From: Lepus europaeus
Taxonomy: Eukaryota > Chordata > Mammalia > Lagomorpha > Leporidae
Direction: 5' to 3'
NCBI RefSeq assembly: GCF_033115175.1
Contig: NC_084837.1
Coordinates: 65,309,266 to 65,373,265, forward strand
Length of the DNA stretch: 64,000 bases
The notes under the pieces are model-generated. The model worked only from the letters and a program-made list of their open reading frames with translations. It was not told where the DNA came from and did not search any database. Shown one piece after another: positions 11,586-23,138 of the stretch. Position 1 is the first letter of the stretch. Each line of letters begins with the position of its first letter. The position numbers and the translations under genes were made by a program.

Positions 11586-11691
11586 CCTCTGGTCTCTTGA
11601 CAGACAGAGGTAGGAAGCACCCTTCCCTGAGCTGCCTTCCAGGGTTCTATGTCCCCTGATTCCGTGTCACAGACTGTGAGACTCCACCTGA
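11586..11691 (-). repeat. Inverted-repeat block, right arm
   Basis: Minus-strand partner of the block at 7485. The extra 4 bases are a CTGT duplication in CTGTCTGTCAAGAG. Similarity fades quickly on both sides, so this is either a short unrecognised repeat family or the remnant of an inverted duplication. Confidence 0.8.
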
Positions 11692-12394
11692 GCCCGATAG
11701 TTCCCTGCCTGTTGTTTCGGGAAGGTTCAGCAAGCAGGAGGAATGAACCCGAGCAACTCCCTGCACAACCTTTAGACAAGAGGAAAAGCCATTGAGCCAG
11801 GTGATGGAAAGTTTACTCAGAACTTGACCAAAAATCAGGTTGAGATCATTCTGCGTCAGCCTGTGGTGTTGTTAACGATTATTCTGGCATGGATTCTCTT
11901 CAGTTGGGACAGGCTTGGGGCAAAAATCATTAAAGTAAGGTGTGGCTGCTCTTCAACCTTGGCTGACAAAACCCTGCATCCAGGCAAGGAGCCAGGCTGG
12001 AGCTTCAGGACGGGCACAGGGCTAAGCCATGGCTTCAGCACTCTCACCAGAAGCCCTGAGTGAGGGCAATGGCTTCGTATCCTGAAAGGTGTTGGTTTGG
12101 AGTCAGGGAGTAGCTTCACAGCTTCACAGAGGTCTTGGTCTCCTTCCCTGGAGTCTCCTTGTCCCCTGACCCAGTGTCTATGACCCCGTAAATGACTACA
12201 GGTGAATCCATGGAATGGAGCTTCTGGGAAGGCAGAAAGCCAGGGTCTGCAACAGGGGAAGGGGATGGGAAGCCCCTTCCCTTGGAATCGCAGCATCCTG
12301 AAAGGGAACATCTGGACCATGGTTAGGAATGAGACAAGGCGTCCAGTGAGCCCTGTGGTTTCTGCAGCATCAAGGCTGGGGAGGCTGAGGTGCT
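11692..12394. other. Sequence between the inverted-repeat arm and the LTR
   Basis: GC-moderate and free of SINEs. It could belong to a larger retroviral relic to which the LTR at 12395 belongs, but I see no gag, pol or env frame. Confidence 0.35.
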
Positions 12395-12838
12395 GAGTGT
12401 AAGTGATACAGTGTAACTATGTAGCTAGTTTAGGTCTGAGTGACTTGGAAGTCCCTGCAAGCCCCAAAGTAATGTCATCCGCTTGTTAGTCAATCAAAAT
12501 GCCCCCTTTCCCAGGATGCACCTGTTTTAGACAGGACCTAGAAGCGGCAGACACCATGAAACTATCATCACATTTAGGTAGCGTCACGTATGTAATGGCA
12601 CCACCTCCTACCTCATAAAAGACCAGAGACAGGGGAGAGTCCTCTCTCGTGAAGCACCACAGTTGGGCTGCTACACAGGTTTGTCTCTCCTTCCTTTCCC
12701 CTACCCTGGCAACTATCTGGTCTGCTCATGATGGGTATTTCTCCTTATGGGGAGACCTGCACTCATGTGAACATATGTTTTCTCTCTCACCTTTAAATAA
12801 ACTTTGGTCCTATTTGTGCACCTATGTAAATGTTTTCA
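12395..12838 (+). mobile_element. Solitary endogenous-retrovirus-type LTR (candidate)
   Basis: About 440 bases, beginning near TGTAAGTGAT and ending TGTTTTCA. It has the order of a retroviral LTR: a CCAAT-like TCAATCA near 12490, a TATA-like ATAAAAG at 12615-12621, and AATAAA at 12796-12801, 181 bases further on. No gag, pol or env reading frame flanks it, so it would be a solo relic. The family is not recognised. Confidence 0.5.
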
Positions 12839-12857
12839 CTTAGAAATCTTATCTCTG

Positions 12858-13171
12858 GGGCCAGTGCTGTGGTGTAGTAGGTTAAGCTGCCACCTGCAGT
12901 GCCGGCATCCCATGTGGGCACCAGTTCAAGACCCGGCTGCTCCACTTCTGACCCAGCTCTCTGCTGTGGCCTGGGAAAGCAGTAGAAGATGCCCCAAGTT
13001 CTTGTGCCCCTGCACCCACGTGGGAGACCTGGAAGAAGCTCCTAGCTCGTGGCTTCGGATCGGCATAGCTCCAGCCGTTGCAGCCCACTGGGGAGTGAAC
13101 CAGTGGATGGAAGACCTCTTTCTCTGTAACTCTAACTTTCAAATAAATAAATAAATCTTAAAAAAAAAAAT
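12858..13171 (+). mobile_element. C-SINE inserted next to the LTR
   Basis: Target duplication AATCTTATCTC before (12843) and after (13168) the element. Confidence 0.95.
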
Positions 13172-13272
13172 CTTATCTCAGTGAGAGAAAAGAACCTGGA
13201 ATAGAGATTACAATATACCCATGCACACAATATAACCCACCAAGCAGAGAGCTGAGATTCAAAACAGAATCT

Positions 13273-13555
13273 TGGCCGGTGCCGCAGCTCACTTGGCTAA
13301 TGCTCCGCCTGCGGTGCCGGCACCCCGAGTTCAAGTCCCGGTTGCTCCTCTTCCAGTCTAACTCTCTGCTGTGGCCTGGGAGGGCAGTGGAGGCAGCATC
13401 CGCATGGGAGACCAGGAGGAAGCACCTGACTCCTGGCTTTGGCGCATAGCAGCCGTTTGGGGGGTGAACCAATGGAAGGAAGACCTTTCTGTCTCTCTCT
13501 CTCTCTCTCACTGTCTAACTCTGCCTGTCAAACAAACAAACAAACAAACAAAAAC
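13273..13555 (+). mobile_element. C-SINE, younger type, internal deletion
   Basis: GGCCGGTGCCGCAGCTCAC head, tail of (CAAA)n; target duplication AAAACAGAATC on both sides (13261 and 13551). About 50 bases shorter than full length. Confidence 0.95.
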
Positions 13556-13767
13556 AGAATCAGTTTCCTCTTAACTCTAAGCTAGAGATTCACTCAATCT
13601 CCTTTGAAATGACACTTTCCCGTGGACTTGAGAAAGCCTCAGGACAGACGACACTTCTGCCAGGATCTGGAAGTTAGTGCTCACTCTTAACTTCTGACTC
13701 AATAGCCAGTGAGGTTATGGACAGGAAACTAGGAACTAAATGGAGTCTGGTTTCTTTCTTTCTTTTC

Positions 13768-14092
13768 TTTTTTTTCCAGATTTTACTTATCTATTTGAGA
13801 GAATTATGGACAGGGAGGGAGAGAGACAGAGAGAAAGGTCTTCCATCCTCTGATTCACTCCCCAAATGGCTGCAACAGCAGGAGCTGGGTCTATAAGAAG
13901 CAGGAGCCAGGAGCTTCTTCTGGGTCTCTCAACGTGGGTACAGGGGTCCAAGGACTTGGGCCATCTTTTACTGCTTTCCCAGGCCACAGCAGAGAGCTGG
14001 ATCGGAAGAGGAGCAGCCTGGACATGAACCAGGATGCCAACACTGCAGGCAGAGGCTTAGCCTACTATGCCATAATACCTGGGCTCTGAAAT
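13768..14092 (-). mobile_element. C-SINE, older type
   Basis: Follows a CT-rich run; contains GGATCGGAAGAGGAGCAGCC; flanking GAGTCTGG / CTGAAATCTGG not a clear duplication. Confidence 0.9.
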
Positions 14093-14699
14093 CTGGCTTG
14101 TAAGCCGCTTGGAAGAGCAGTAGCAAAATTTCTGGATGAGAGAATGATTTCCAGGCCAACTCCCTCCCCAGCAGTTGTCCCAAAACTGTATTATCCCAGT
14201 TAGTTTTCAGGGTAATATAAGGACTGGGCACCTGCGGCAGTCACCCACAGTGCACCAGTCCCAGGAAATAGCATTCATTTCTGACATAGTTTCAAGCTTG
14301 GTTGGTTGTTCTGAATAAAAGGACAATGCTTCCCCTTAATGGCTTGTGTTCAGCTACCGTGACAGAAACCAGGGCCTTGATGATTGGATTTCAGTGTGGC
14401 GTGAAATCATGGGCTTGTAAAAGAAGCAGAGACACTCAAGGGTTATGTAAGGTTTAGTTCTCAAAGTCGACAGGAAGGAGTTTCAGGTTTCTGGGTAGGC
14501 AGCGTAGAGAAGGGAGTTTTGCCATTTCAGGGGCAGGGCTGCCGCCGCCTGCATGGCCAGTCTGACCAGCAGCGTGTTCCCAGAGGTAGTTCCCTCAAGT
14601 TCCAGCTTGATGCTCCCAGCTCGGACCTGGGAGATGTGGTGGTAGCTCTTCTTACACGGAAGATTAGTGTGTTTGGATTCTGCCCACACCTGGGAACTC
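14093..14699. other. Intergenic, nothing recognised
   Basis: Unique sequence upstream of a MIR; no supported exon. Confidence 0.5.
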
Positions 14700-14935
14700 A
14701 ACGTTGAGTTACTACAGGATTCTCCATCCTGGGTTTGAATCCTGTCTGTCTGATTGGCCTGAGTCCATGAACACATGGCTTCCCTTCTCTAAGCCTCAGT
14801 TTCCTCGTCTTCGAAGGGGGCACAGGAGTAGGGCCTCTTTACAGGCCTGTGAGCGTCACAGGAGGCTGTACAAAAATGTACTTGGCTCGGTTCTGGGCAG
14901 CGTCAACTCTCAGTAAATACCAGTGATTTTGCCTA
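14700..14935 (+). mobile_element. MIR relic
   Basis: GGGTTTGAATCCTGTCTGTC, CTAAGCCTCAGTTTCCTCGT and a GGGCAGCGTCAACTCTCAGT tail match the MIR B-box, core and 3' region. Confidence 0.8.
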
Positions 14936-14951
14936 TTTAAAAATCTATTAT

Positions 14952-15247
14952 TTTGTAAGATGTATTTATTTATTTGAAAGTCTGAGTTACAGAAAGAGAG
15001 TGAGAGAGAGAATGATCTTCCATCCACTGATTCACTTCCCAGATCACTGCAGCAGCCAGGAGCTTTCTCAGGGTACCCCACATGGGTGGCAGGGGCCCAA
15101 ATGCTTGGACTTTCCTCTGCTGCTTTCCCCAGGCACATTAGGAGGGAGTTGGATTGGAAGTGGAGCAGCCGGGACTCAAACCAGCACCCATATGGCATGC
15201 TGGCATCACAGGTGGCAGCTTTACTGCTATGTCACAACGCTGGCCCC
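14952..15247 (-). mobile_element. C-SINE, older type
   Basis: Target duplication TATTTAAAAA at 14933 and 15249; ends CACAACGCTGGCCCC. Confidence 0.95.
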
Positions 15248-16259
15248 ATATTTAAAAAAAAAAAAAATTCTTATATCTGTCCTTCTCTGCTTGCCCTTCC
15301 TTATTTTCACCCAAGGAGCCCCTGGCTAGGACCACAGAAGTTGGCCAGTGGTAACATACTTCATTCTCCATTGTCCTATTCCAGTTCTGGAGAGTTCACC
15401 TCTGCCCTCAGGTAGTTACCTGTGGGCTTTTTGATAAGGAAGAAGACAGGAGTATGGCTTGTTTGCTTTGATAAGTTAGGTCTCATGAAGGTATTTGTTG
15501 TAATCACAAGCCTGGAAGCAGCATCTAGAAATAGTTGAGCTTTTCAAAAGATTCAAGTCACTAAGCAAGTTTCCTGCTACGGTAGGAAATTGGCCTAGTG
15601 GTTAAGGTGCCTGCATCCCATATCAGATTACCTGGGCTTGAGTCCTGACGCTGGCTTCCAATTCCATTTTCCCACTCATGCAGACCCTGGGAGACAGCAC
15701 GTGATGGCTCAAGTTATTCAGTTCCTGGCCCAAATGAGAGACCTGCATTGAGTTCCTGGCTTCAGCCTGGCCCAGCCATAGCCTCTGCAAGCACTGGGGG
15801 AAAGAACAAACAAATGGGACCTCTCTGTCTGTCTGTCTGTCTCTCAGTCTCTCATTCTCTCTCAAATTTAAAAAAAGATAAAGTTCTCTGATGAATACAG
15901 AATAATAGTGATAGCTTACATACTGCTAAAGATTTCTAAATTTCCTTCTCACCTAAGTGTCCTTAATTTCATGGATAGAGTCTATATTACTTTTTTTTCT
16001 TATTTATAATTGTATTAATGCAATAGGGAAAATTCAGATTACCAAAAGTAATGCATGTCTTTAGATTTGAGGGTTGACTTTACTATTACCTCTGCATTAA
16101 CTAATGGCTTAAATTTATAGACTGGGTTTAAAAAACTCACTGTGTCCTATTACATCCCATCTCAGTGCTCAGGAAATTGATCTGTGTTGGGATACTCAAC
16201 ATATTCCAAACTAAATTTGTTTTCTGTGCATGCATTTCCCTCTTAAACTACTGTGTGTG
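15248..16259. other. Intergenic unique sequence around one old C-SINE
   Basis: Apart from the SINE at 15582 I see nothing assignable. Confidence 0.5.
15582..15881 (+). mobile_element. C-SINE, very old variant
   Basis: Head GGCCTAGTGGTTAAGGTGCC, (CTGT)n then CTCTCAAATTTAAAAAAAG tail. Confidence 0.8.
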
Positions 16260-16587
16260 TTTTTTAAAGATTTATTTATTTATTTGAGAGGTAGAGTTAC
16301 AGACAGTGAGAGGAAGAAACAGAGAAAGGTCTTCCATCCGTTGGTTCACTCCCCAAATGGCCACGGCAGCTGGAGCTGCACCGATCTGAAGCCAGGAGCC
16401 AGGTGCTTCTTCTCTGTCTCCCATGTGGGTGCAGGGGCCCAAGGACCTGGACCATATTCTAATGCTTTCCCAGGCCACAGCAGAGCGCTGGACTGGAAGA
16501 GGAGCAGCCGGGACTAGAACCAGCGCCCACACGGGATGTCAGTGCTGCAGCTGGAGGATTAACCTACTGCGCCATGGCATAGGCCCC
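16260..16587 (-). mobile_element. C-SINE, older type
   Basis: Target duplication TAAACTAC at 16242 and 16588; ends GCCATGGCATAGGCCCC. Confidence 0.95.
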
Positions 16588-16616
16588 TAAACTACCTGTT
16601 TTTCAACTACCCATTT

Positions 16617-16792
16617 CTTTTTTTTGCCAGGCAGAGTGGACAGTGAGAGAGAGACAGAGAGAAAGGTCTTCCTTTTACTGTTGGTTCACCCTCCAATGGC
16701 CACCGTGGCCGGTGCGCTGCAGCCGGCGCACCGTGCTGATCTGAAGCCAGGAGCCAGGTGCCTCTCCTGGTCTCCCATGCGGGTGCAGGGCC
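16617..16792 (-). mobile_element. C-SINE, younger type, truncated
   Basis: Starts TTTTTTTGCCAGGCAGAGTG and stops at CAGGGCCCA, lacking the promoter-bearing head; abuts a MIR fragment. Confidence 0.9.
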
Positions 16793-16796
16793 CATC

Positions 16797-16885
16797 CAGG
16801 TGCAGTGTAGTGGCTAAGGGCACAGGTTCTGGAGCTGCACTATCCACTACTTGTGTAACCTGAGGTAACTGTGTTCCTTTGAACC
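16797..16885 (+). mobile_element. MIR 5' fragment
   Basis: GTGTAGTGGCTAAGGGCACA and GGTTCTGGAGCTGCAC then TTGTGTAACCTGAGG. The fragment is cut at 16885 near the microsatellite. Confidence 0.8.
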
Positions 16886-16891
16886 AACCAA

Positions 16892-17008
16892 CCTCCCTCC
16901 CTCCCTCCCTCCCTTTCTCCTTCCTTTCTCTCTCCTTCCTTCCTTCCTTCCTTCCTTCCTTCCTTCCTTCCTTCCTTCCTTCCTTCCTTCCTTTCTTTCT
17001 TTCTTTCT
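16892..17008 (+). repeat. (CCCT)n/(CCTT)n microsatellite
   Basis: Nearly pure pyrimidine strand grading from CCCT to CCTT to TTTC units, abutting a minus C-SINE. Confidence 0.95.
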
Positions 17009-17318
17009 AAGGCTTTATTTGAAAGCAAAATGACAGAGATGTGGTGAGACAGAAAGATTATCTTCCATCTACTGGTTCACTCCTCATATAGCCTCAATGG
17101 CTAGAGCTAGGCCAGGCCAAAGCCAGAAGCTCAGAACTCTGGGTCTCCCATGTAGGTGACAAGAGTCCAAGTACTTGGGCCATCTGCTGCTTTCCCAGGC
17201 ACATTAGTAGGGAGTTGGATCAGAAGTGGAGCAGCTGGGATTCGAACCAGCACTCCTATATGGTATCCCAGCATTGCAGGTAGAGTCTTAATACACGGTG
17301 CCACAACACTGGCCCCTG
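17009..17318 (-). mobile_element. C-SINE next to the CCTT microsatellite
   Basis: Its T-rich start merges with the microsatellite, which probably arose from it; ends CACAACACTGGCCCC. Confidence 0.9.
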
Positions 17319-17804
17319 CTTTTGATCATTTCAAAATTTAACTCCCTCTTCATGGTGTTTCTCCAGTCTCAAGACATTTCTCACCCTCTGCCTTCTTCCT
17401 AGAGTGGCTTCTGAGTGTAGAAGGAGTTTATGTGTCCTCAGGGGAGCAAAAACATAGACCTCTGGCTCCTTCCTGATCTGGGATGTCCTGTGGTCTGGTC
17501 TGGTCCTGCCATATTCTATGCTGGTCTCTGCCAAGGCCAGGTGGCCCCACCTTGTATCCTGGAGCTCATGTTCCGCCCTCTTTCCCCTGCTGAAGTCAGT
17601 GGTCCCACTTGCTGCTTCCCTCAGCCTGACTCCAGACCTCTGCTGGTCCACTGAGTGAGTCTGTATTTTTTGTTGTCTGATTAGATGTCACACACCGGCT
17701 ATGGAACAATGTGGTGTTATTTCAGATCCTTACATCCTTACCAGTTCTAAATTTCCTCTGGGCTGGGATTCTGTCTCCCTGAAGTCAACTTTCTCTGGGC
17801 TTGT
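17319..17804. other. Intergenic, nothing recognised
   Basis: Unique sequence of even composition between SINEs. Confidence 0.5.
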
Positions 17805-17820
17805 AAAAAATAATTATTTT

Positions 17821-18164
17821 TGGCCGGCGCCGCGGCTCACTAGGCTAATCCTCCGCCTGCGGCGCCGGCACACCGGGTTCTAGTCCCAGTTGGGGCGCCG
17901 GATGCTGTCCCGGTTGCCCCTCTTCCAGGCCAGCTCTCTGCTGTGGCCAGGGAGTGCAGTGGAGGATGGCCCAAGTGCTTGGGCCCTGCACCCCATGGGA
18001 GACCAGAAGAAGCACCTGGCTCCTGCCATCGGATCAGCGCGGTGCGCCGGCAGCAACACGCCTACCGCGGCGGCCATTGGAGGGTGAACCAACGGCAAAA
18101 AGGAAGACCTTTCTCTCTATCTCTCTCTCTCACTGTCCACTCTGCCTGTCAAAAAAAAATTTTA
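17821..18164 (+). mobile_element. Young full-length C-SINE
   Basis: GGCCGGCGCCGCGGCTCACT head; 16-base target duplication AAAAAATAATTATTTT at 17805-17820 and 18165-18180; B-box GGTTCTAGTCCCA. Confidence 0.97.
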
Positions 18165-18331
18165 AAAAAATAATTATTTTATTCAGAGCTCATAAAAAGG
18201 CAAATGATGGGACCCCAAGATGGTCAGAAAGTCCTTGGAAATGTTTAAAAACAGTTGATCTTGCTTTTTATAATATGTCTACAATTGGAACAAGCAACTT
18301 ACACAATAAATAGCAACAATAAATATTTTTT

Positions 18332-18665
18332 AAAAATTTTAAGACTTATTTATTTATTTGAAAATCAGGGTTATACACAGAGAGAAGAAGAGGCAGAGAG
18401 AGAGAGAATCTTCCATCTGCTGGTTCACTCCCCAGATGGCCACAGCGGCCAGAGCTGCGCTGATCTGAAGCCAGGAGCCAGGAGCTTCTATCTGGTCTCC
18501 AAAGTGGATGCAGGGGCCCAGGGATTTGGGCCGTCCTCCACTGCTTTCCCAGGCCATAGCAGAGAGCTGGATCAGAAGTGTAGCAGCCGGGATGTGAACC
18601 GGCGCCCATATGGGATGCTGGCCCTGCCGACCAGGGTTTTAACCTGCTGTGCCACAGCACCAGCA
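18332..18665 (-). mobile_element. C-SINE, older type
   Basis: Target duplication AATAAAT(A/G)TTTTT at 18318 and 18664. Confidence 0.95.
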
Positions 18666-19279
18666 ATAAATGTTTTTAAATGAACAATTGGTTAATACAG
18701 AGCAAGAGACAGAACTTTGAGCTGCTGTATGTTCTAGCTAAATCCATGTGGTTGAATTGACATCGGTATGAATCTAGGTGGTCAACTCAAATCAAAAGGA
18801 GCTACAGGGATAGGTCACCCAAGCTGCATAAAATCAAAGAAAACTGGGCTGGAAGCTAATTCGTAGATTCAAGCTACAATGAGGTGGATCTTCTTAGTAG
18901 CTGGAATGTGATGGATATACTGGTCTTCTACTAAAACAATGCAAAACTGTCTGCAGTTACTTATCTCTGTCACTACCCACCAGATGTCTGAGCAGGAAAC
19001 AAAGGAAGTAGCAGAGCTAACAATGGGGCTCCTAAAAGCAGATGTGTGTGGTCACAGCTGTGTTCTAAAGGGCCTGACTCATTCTCTCTTAGTTTGTGAC
19101 CAATGAACAGGCCTGCACAACAAAACCTTGTGTCATTTTTCTGTGGAGGGTGTCACTGTTGTTATTCTTCTCTGGCCTTCCCCAGGAAGCCAGTGACTTG
19201 AAATTTATCACAATAAAATGGTATGAGAGCCATCTGACTTAAGGAAATTAAGCATTCACAATGAGAGACCCTTGTTCAG
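18666..19279. other. Intergenic, possibly an old LTR, unassigned
   Basis: About 600 bases of unique-looking sequence with no frame or splice signals of note. Confidence 0.4.
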
Positions 19280-20060
19280 TTCAAGTGTTTATGGAGTGAC
19301 GAGAGTTACAGAGATAGGTAAGACAGTATCCTCATCCTCAAGGAACTGCAGTCCGAGTGAGAAGACAGAATAAAAAATAAATAAATAAATTGCAGGGCCA
19401 GAGCTATGGCACAGCGGGTTAAGGCCCTGGTCTGCAGTGCCGGCATCCCATATGGGCGCCAGTTCATGTCCTGGCTGCCCCACTTCTGATCCATTCTCTG
19501 TTGTGGCCTGGGAAAGCAGTAGAAGATGGCCCAAGTCCTTGGGCCCCTGCACCTGTGTGGAAGACCTGGAGGAGGCTCCTGGCTCCTGCCTTTGGATTGG
19601 CACTGCTCCGGCTGTTGCAGCCAACTGCGGAGTGAACCAGCGGAGGGAAGACTCCCCTTCCCCCGCCCACTTTCTGCCCTCTCCTCTCACTGTGTAACTC
19701 TGACTTTTGAGTAGATAAATACATCTTTAAAAAAAATAAATTGCAACACAATATAAGTTAAATATGAATGATATTTACAAGGTGCTATGGCAAGACAGAA
19801 GAAGGGTAACTTAGAATCAGGAAGCACCTTCCAAAAACATGCTTTGCAAACCAAGTAGGAGTTGTGTGAACAAGGTTGGGATGGCTGGGGTTTGGTAAGG
19901 AAAGAGAGGACTGAACATTCAGACAGGAAGATTCTAAAAAGGAAAGGAAAGGAAAGGGTATGAAGCAGCATTGCATGCCTTGGGAACTAGGTATGCTTCC
20001 ATATAACTGGGATGCCCAGTGAAGCAAGGTGGTATGAGAAGGTGTCACAGGGGATAGCTC
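19280..20060 (-). mobile_element. L2 relic split by a C-SINE
   Basis: CATCCTCAAGGAACTGCAGT and ACAAGGTGCTATGGCAAGAC fit antisense L2; the SINE at 19396-19736 lies inside it. Confidence 0.7.
19396..19736 (+). mobile_element. C-SINE inserted in L2
   Basis: Target duplication AAATAAATTGCA at both ends; head GGGCCAGAGCTATGGCACAG. Confidence 0.95.
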
Positions 20061-20499
20061 GTGAGAGGGAATATTCAACTCTGTCTTTCTGAAAATGCTG
20101 ATAGTAAGGAATCATACAGTATGTCTGATAACCATTAGTACAAGAAGAAATGAAAATTAGAAATAACCAAGATGATGGTCTGAATGGAGCAGCCAGGCTC
20201 AGGCCATCACAAGAGGGTTTGCTCCTTCTGTTCCAAGGTTACAATTTGTATTTCCAATTCGGCCATTTTTATTTGCTAGTCCCATTCTGGTGTTTGCTAT
20301 GGATATTTATAGAAGAAGGAAAAGGAAAAGGGGGGTGAACATGAAGGATGAGGATAGAAGCTAAAAAATAGCTGAGTGAGCAAGTGGATCTTCATTTGGA
20401 CGTCACAAACGGCACCACATCCAATCTGGACTCCTCGTCTCCCCTCGCAAATCTGCACCTCAGGCAGCCTCCTCTGCCTCAGTTGACAGAAGTTCCAGC

Positions 20500-20765
20500 T
20501 TTCCAGTGGCTTAGGCTTGCAGTCTTGCAGCCCAGCCTCACTCCTCTCTATCATTCCCAACTCCAGTCCATTAGGAAATTGTTGGCTCTACCCCCAGAAC
20601 ATACTCCAAATCCCATCATTTCTCCCAACTCCAGCGAAATCCACACATCATTTCTCATCTTGATTACTGCGGTGATCTTCCAAAAGCCTCCTTACCTTTA
20701 CTCCCACCGTCTGTTCTCACCAGAGGGGTCCTTTAAAAATGTTAACTTGAAGCAAAAGAAACCAA
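20500..20765 (+). mobile_element. L2 reverse-transcriptase fragment
   Basis: CATCTTGATTACTGCGGTGA, CTTCCAAAAGCCTCCTTACC and CAGAGGGGTCCTTTAAAAAT correspond to the RLDYCNSLL part of the L2 frame. Confidence 0.6.
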
Positions 20766-21130
20766 TCTGAAAACGCTGTGTGATTCCAACTGTATAGCAT
20801 CTTGGAAAAGTCAAAAGACAGTTTAAAAAACAAACCAGTGGTTTACAGGTGGCAGGGAAGGAGGAAGGAGGAATAGGAAGAGAGGATTTTTGGACATTGA
20901 AGCTATTCTATATGATACTATGATGGTGGATAGATTCCATTATGTATTTGTTCAAGTCCATACACTACACCACACCGAAAGTGAATCCTAAAGTAAACTA
21001 CAGTCTTTGGTGTTAATATTGTATTAGTGTAGATGCCTCAGTTGTAACAAAGGTACTAGTGGGGGCAGGAGGTATATGGAAAATCTAAGTATCTTCCTCT
21101 CAAAACCTAAAACTTCCCTAAAATCATGAT
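20766..21130 (+). mobile_element. L1M 3' end
   Basis: TGGACATTGAAGCTATTCTA, GTAAACTACAGTCTTTGGTG, GGTATATGGAAAATCTAAGT and CTTCCTCTCAAAACCTAAAA follow the L1M 3' UTR. Confidence 0.85.
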
Positions 21131-21187
21131 GTCAAATAGTCAAATATCACCCAAAACCCTGAACAACTCTATTCTTCATTCAACTTT

Positions 21188-21517
21188 TCTTTTTTTAAAG
21201 ATTTATTTATTTATTTGAAAGTCAGAGTTGCAGAGAGAGAAGCAGTCAGAGAGGGATCTTTCACCTGCTGATTCATTCCCCAAATAGCCACAGTGGCCAG
21301 AGCTGGGCCAGGCTGAAGCCAGGGACCAGGAGCTTCCTCTGGGTCTCCCACATGGGTACAGGGGCCCAAGCACTTGAGCCATCCTCCACTGAATTCCCAG
21401 GTGCATTAGCAGGGAGCTAGATTGGAAGTGGAGCATCCAGGACTGGATCCAGTGCCCAATAAGTGATGCTAGTGTCACAGATGGTAACTTAAGCCACTGT
21501 GCCACAGGGCCAGCCCC
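21188..21517 (-). mobile_element. C-SINE, older type
   Basis: Target duplication CTTCATTCAACTTTT at 21174 and 21517. Confidence 0.95.
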
Positions 21518-21570
21518 TTCATTCAACTTTTAAAAGCAAAGTTCTTCTCATTTTTTAAAAAAGATTTTAT

Positions 21571-21903
21571 TGGGGCTGGCATTGTGGCATAGCTGGTAAA
21601 ACCACTGCCTGTGACTCTGGCATCCCATATGTGTGCTGGTTCATGTCCCAGCTACTCCATTTCTGATCAAGCTCCCTGCTAATGGCCTGGGGAAAAGCAG
21701 CAGCCCATGGCCAGTGCTTGGGCCACTGCATGCATGTGGGAGACCCAGATGAATCTCCTGGCTCCTGGCTTCAATCTGGCCCAGACCTGACCGTTGTAGC
21801 CATTTTGGGTGTGAATCAGTGGATGAAATAGCTCATGCTCTGTATCTCTCCCTCTCTCTGTGTGTAACTTGGACTTTCAAATAAATTAGCTTTAAAACAA
21901 AAA
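21571..21903 (+). mobile_element. C-SINE, older type
   Basis: Head GGGGCTGGCATTGTGGCATA; tail AATTAGCTTTAAAACAAAAA. Confidence 0.9.
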
Positions 21904-21924
21904 GCTTTTCTTTACTTGATAAAA

Positions 21925-22210
21925 CAGAAGGAGTTTACTTACTTGAAAGGCAGAGTTACAGAGAGAAAAGGAGAAACCACAGAGTACTAGATCTCCCATT
22001 CACTGGTTCACTCCCCAGATGGCAACAGTGGCAACTCAGGTCTCCCACATGAGTGTCAGGGGCCCAAGCGCTTGGGCCATCTGCTGCTGTTTTACCAGGC
22101 ACATAAGCAGGGAACTGGATAGAAAGTGGAGCAGCCAGGACTTGAACTGGTACCCATATGAGATGCTAGTGTTTCAGGTACCTTAACCTGCTATGCCACA
22201 ACACCAGCCC
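21925..22210 (-). mobile_element. C-SINE, older type, shortened
   Basis: Starts TTTACTTACTTGAAAGGCAG, lacks part of the middle, ends CACAACACCAGCCCC. Confidence 0.85.
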
Positions 22211-22221
22211 CTTACTCAACT

Positions 22222-22578
22222 TTTTTTTTTTCTTTTAATTTTATTTTTGACAGGCAGAGTAGACAGTGAGAGAGAGAGAGACAGAGAGAAAGGTCTTCCT
22301 TTTGCCGTTGGTTCACCCTCCAATGGCCGCCACAGTAGGCGCGCTGCGGCCGGCGCACCGCGCTGATCCGATGGCAGGAGCCAGGTGCTTCTCCTGGTCT
22401 CCCATGGGGTGCAGGGCCCAAGCACTTGGGCCATCCTCCACTGCACTCCCTGGCCACAGCAGAGAGCTGGCCTGGAAGAGGGGCAACCGGGACAGGATCG
22501 GTGCCCCGACCGGGACTAGAACCCGGTGTGCTGGCGCCGCAAGGCTGAGGATTAGCCTAGTGAGCCGCGGCGCCGGCC
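22222..22578 (-). mobile_element. Young full-length C-SINE
   Basis: Target duplication CTTACTCAACTTTT at 22210 and 22578; ends GAGCCGCGGCGCCGGCC. Confidence 0.97.
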
Positions 22579-22808
22579 CTTACTCAACTTTTAAAAGCCA
22601 AAGTTTGTAATGAAAAACTTTAGGAGCTTTGCTCTGATTATTCGGATGTCTGAAACTCTCTGTCCCAGTAATTTACTTATCTAAGACTCTCGCCTCAGGT
22701 CTTGCTAATAATTTACCCCTACCCTAGTCAGTATGATAACTCACTATCCCTTCCCCTATATATTCCAGATCTCCCTTACCCTACTTTACATTTTCTAAAT
22801 CCTTATCA

Positions 22809-23138
22809 AATTTTTTTTTTTGACAGGCAGAGTGAACAGTGAGAGAGAGAGACAGAGAGAAAGATCTTCCTTTTTTCCGTTGGTTCACCCCGCAACGGCT
22901 GCTGCGGCCGGCATACCGTGCTGATCCGAAGCCAGGAGCCAGGTGCTTCTCCTGGCCTCCCATGCGGGTGCAGGGCCCAACCACTTGGGCCATCCTCCAC
23001 TGCCCTCCTGGGCCATAGCAGAGAGCTGGACAGGAAGAGGGGCAACCCAGATAGAATCTGGTGCCCCGACCGGGACTGGAACCCGGTGTGCCAGCGCCGC
23101 AGGTGGAGAATTAGCCTATTAAGCCATGGCGCTGACCT
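22809..23138 (-). mobile_element. Young C-SINE
   Basis: Target duplication TAAATCCTTATCAA at 22796 and 23138. Confidence 0.97.

Noticed and set aside
11856..12320. 154-residue minus-strand frame
   Set aside because: No recognisable domain, no splice context, and it lies in a probable retroviral or repeat-derived stretch.
17821..18164. tRNA-like B-box (GGTTCTAGTCC) as a tRNA gene
   Set aside because: It is the internal polymerase III promoter of the C-SINE; no cloverleaf can be completed.
19687..20078. 94-97-residue minus frames with hydrophobic residues
   Set aside because: They lie in an L2 relic and SINE tail; no family resemblance.
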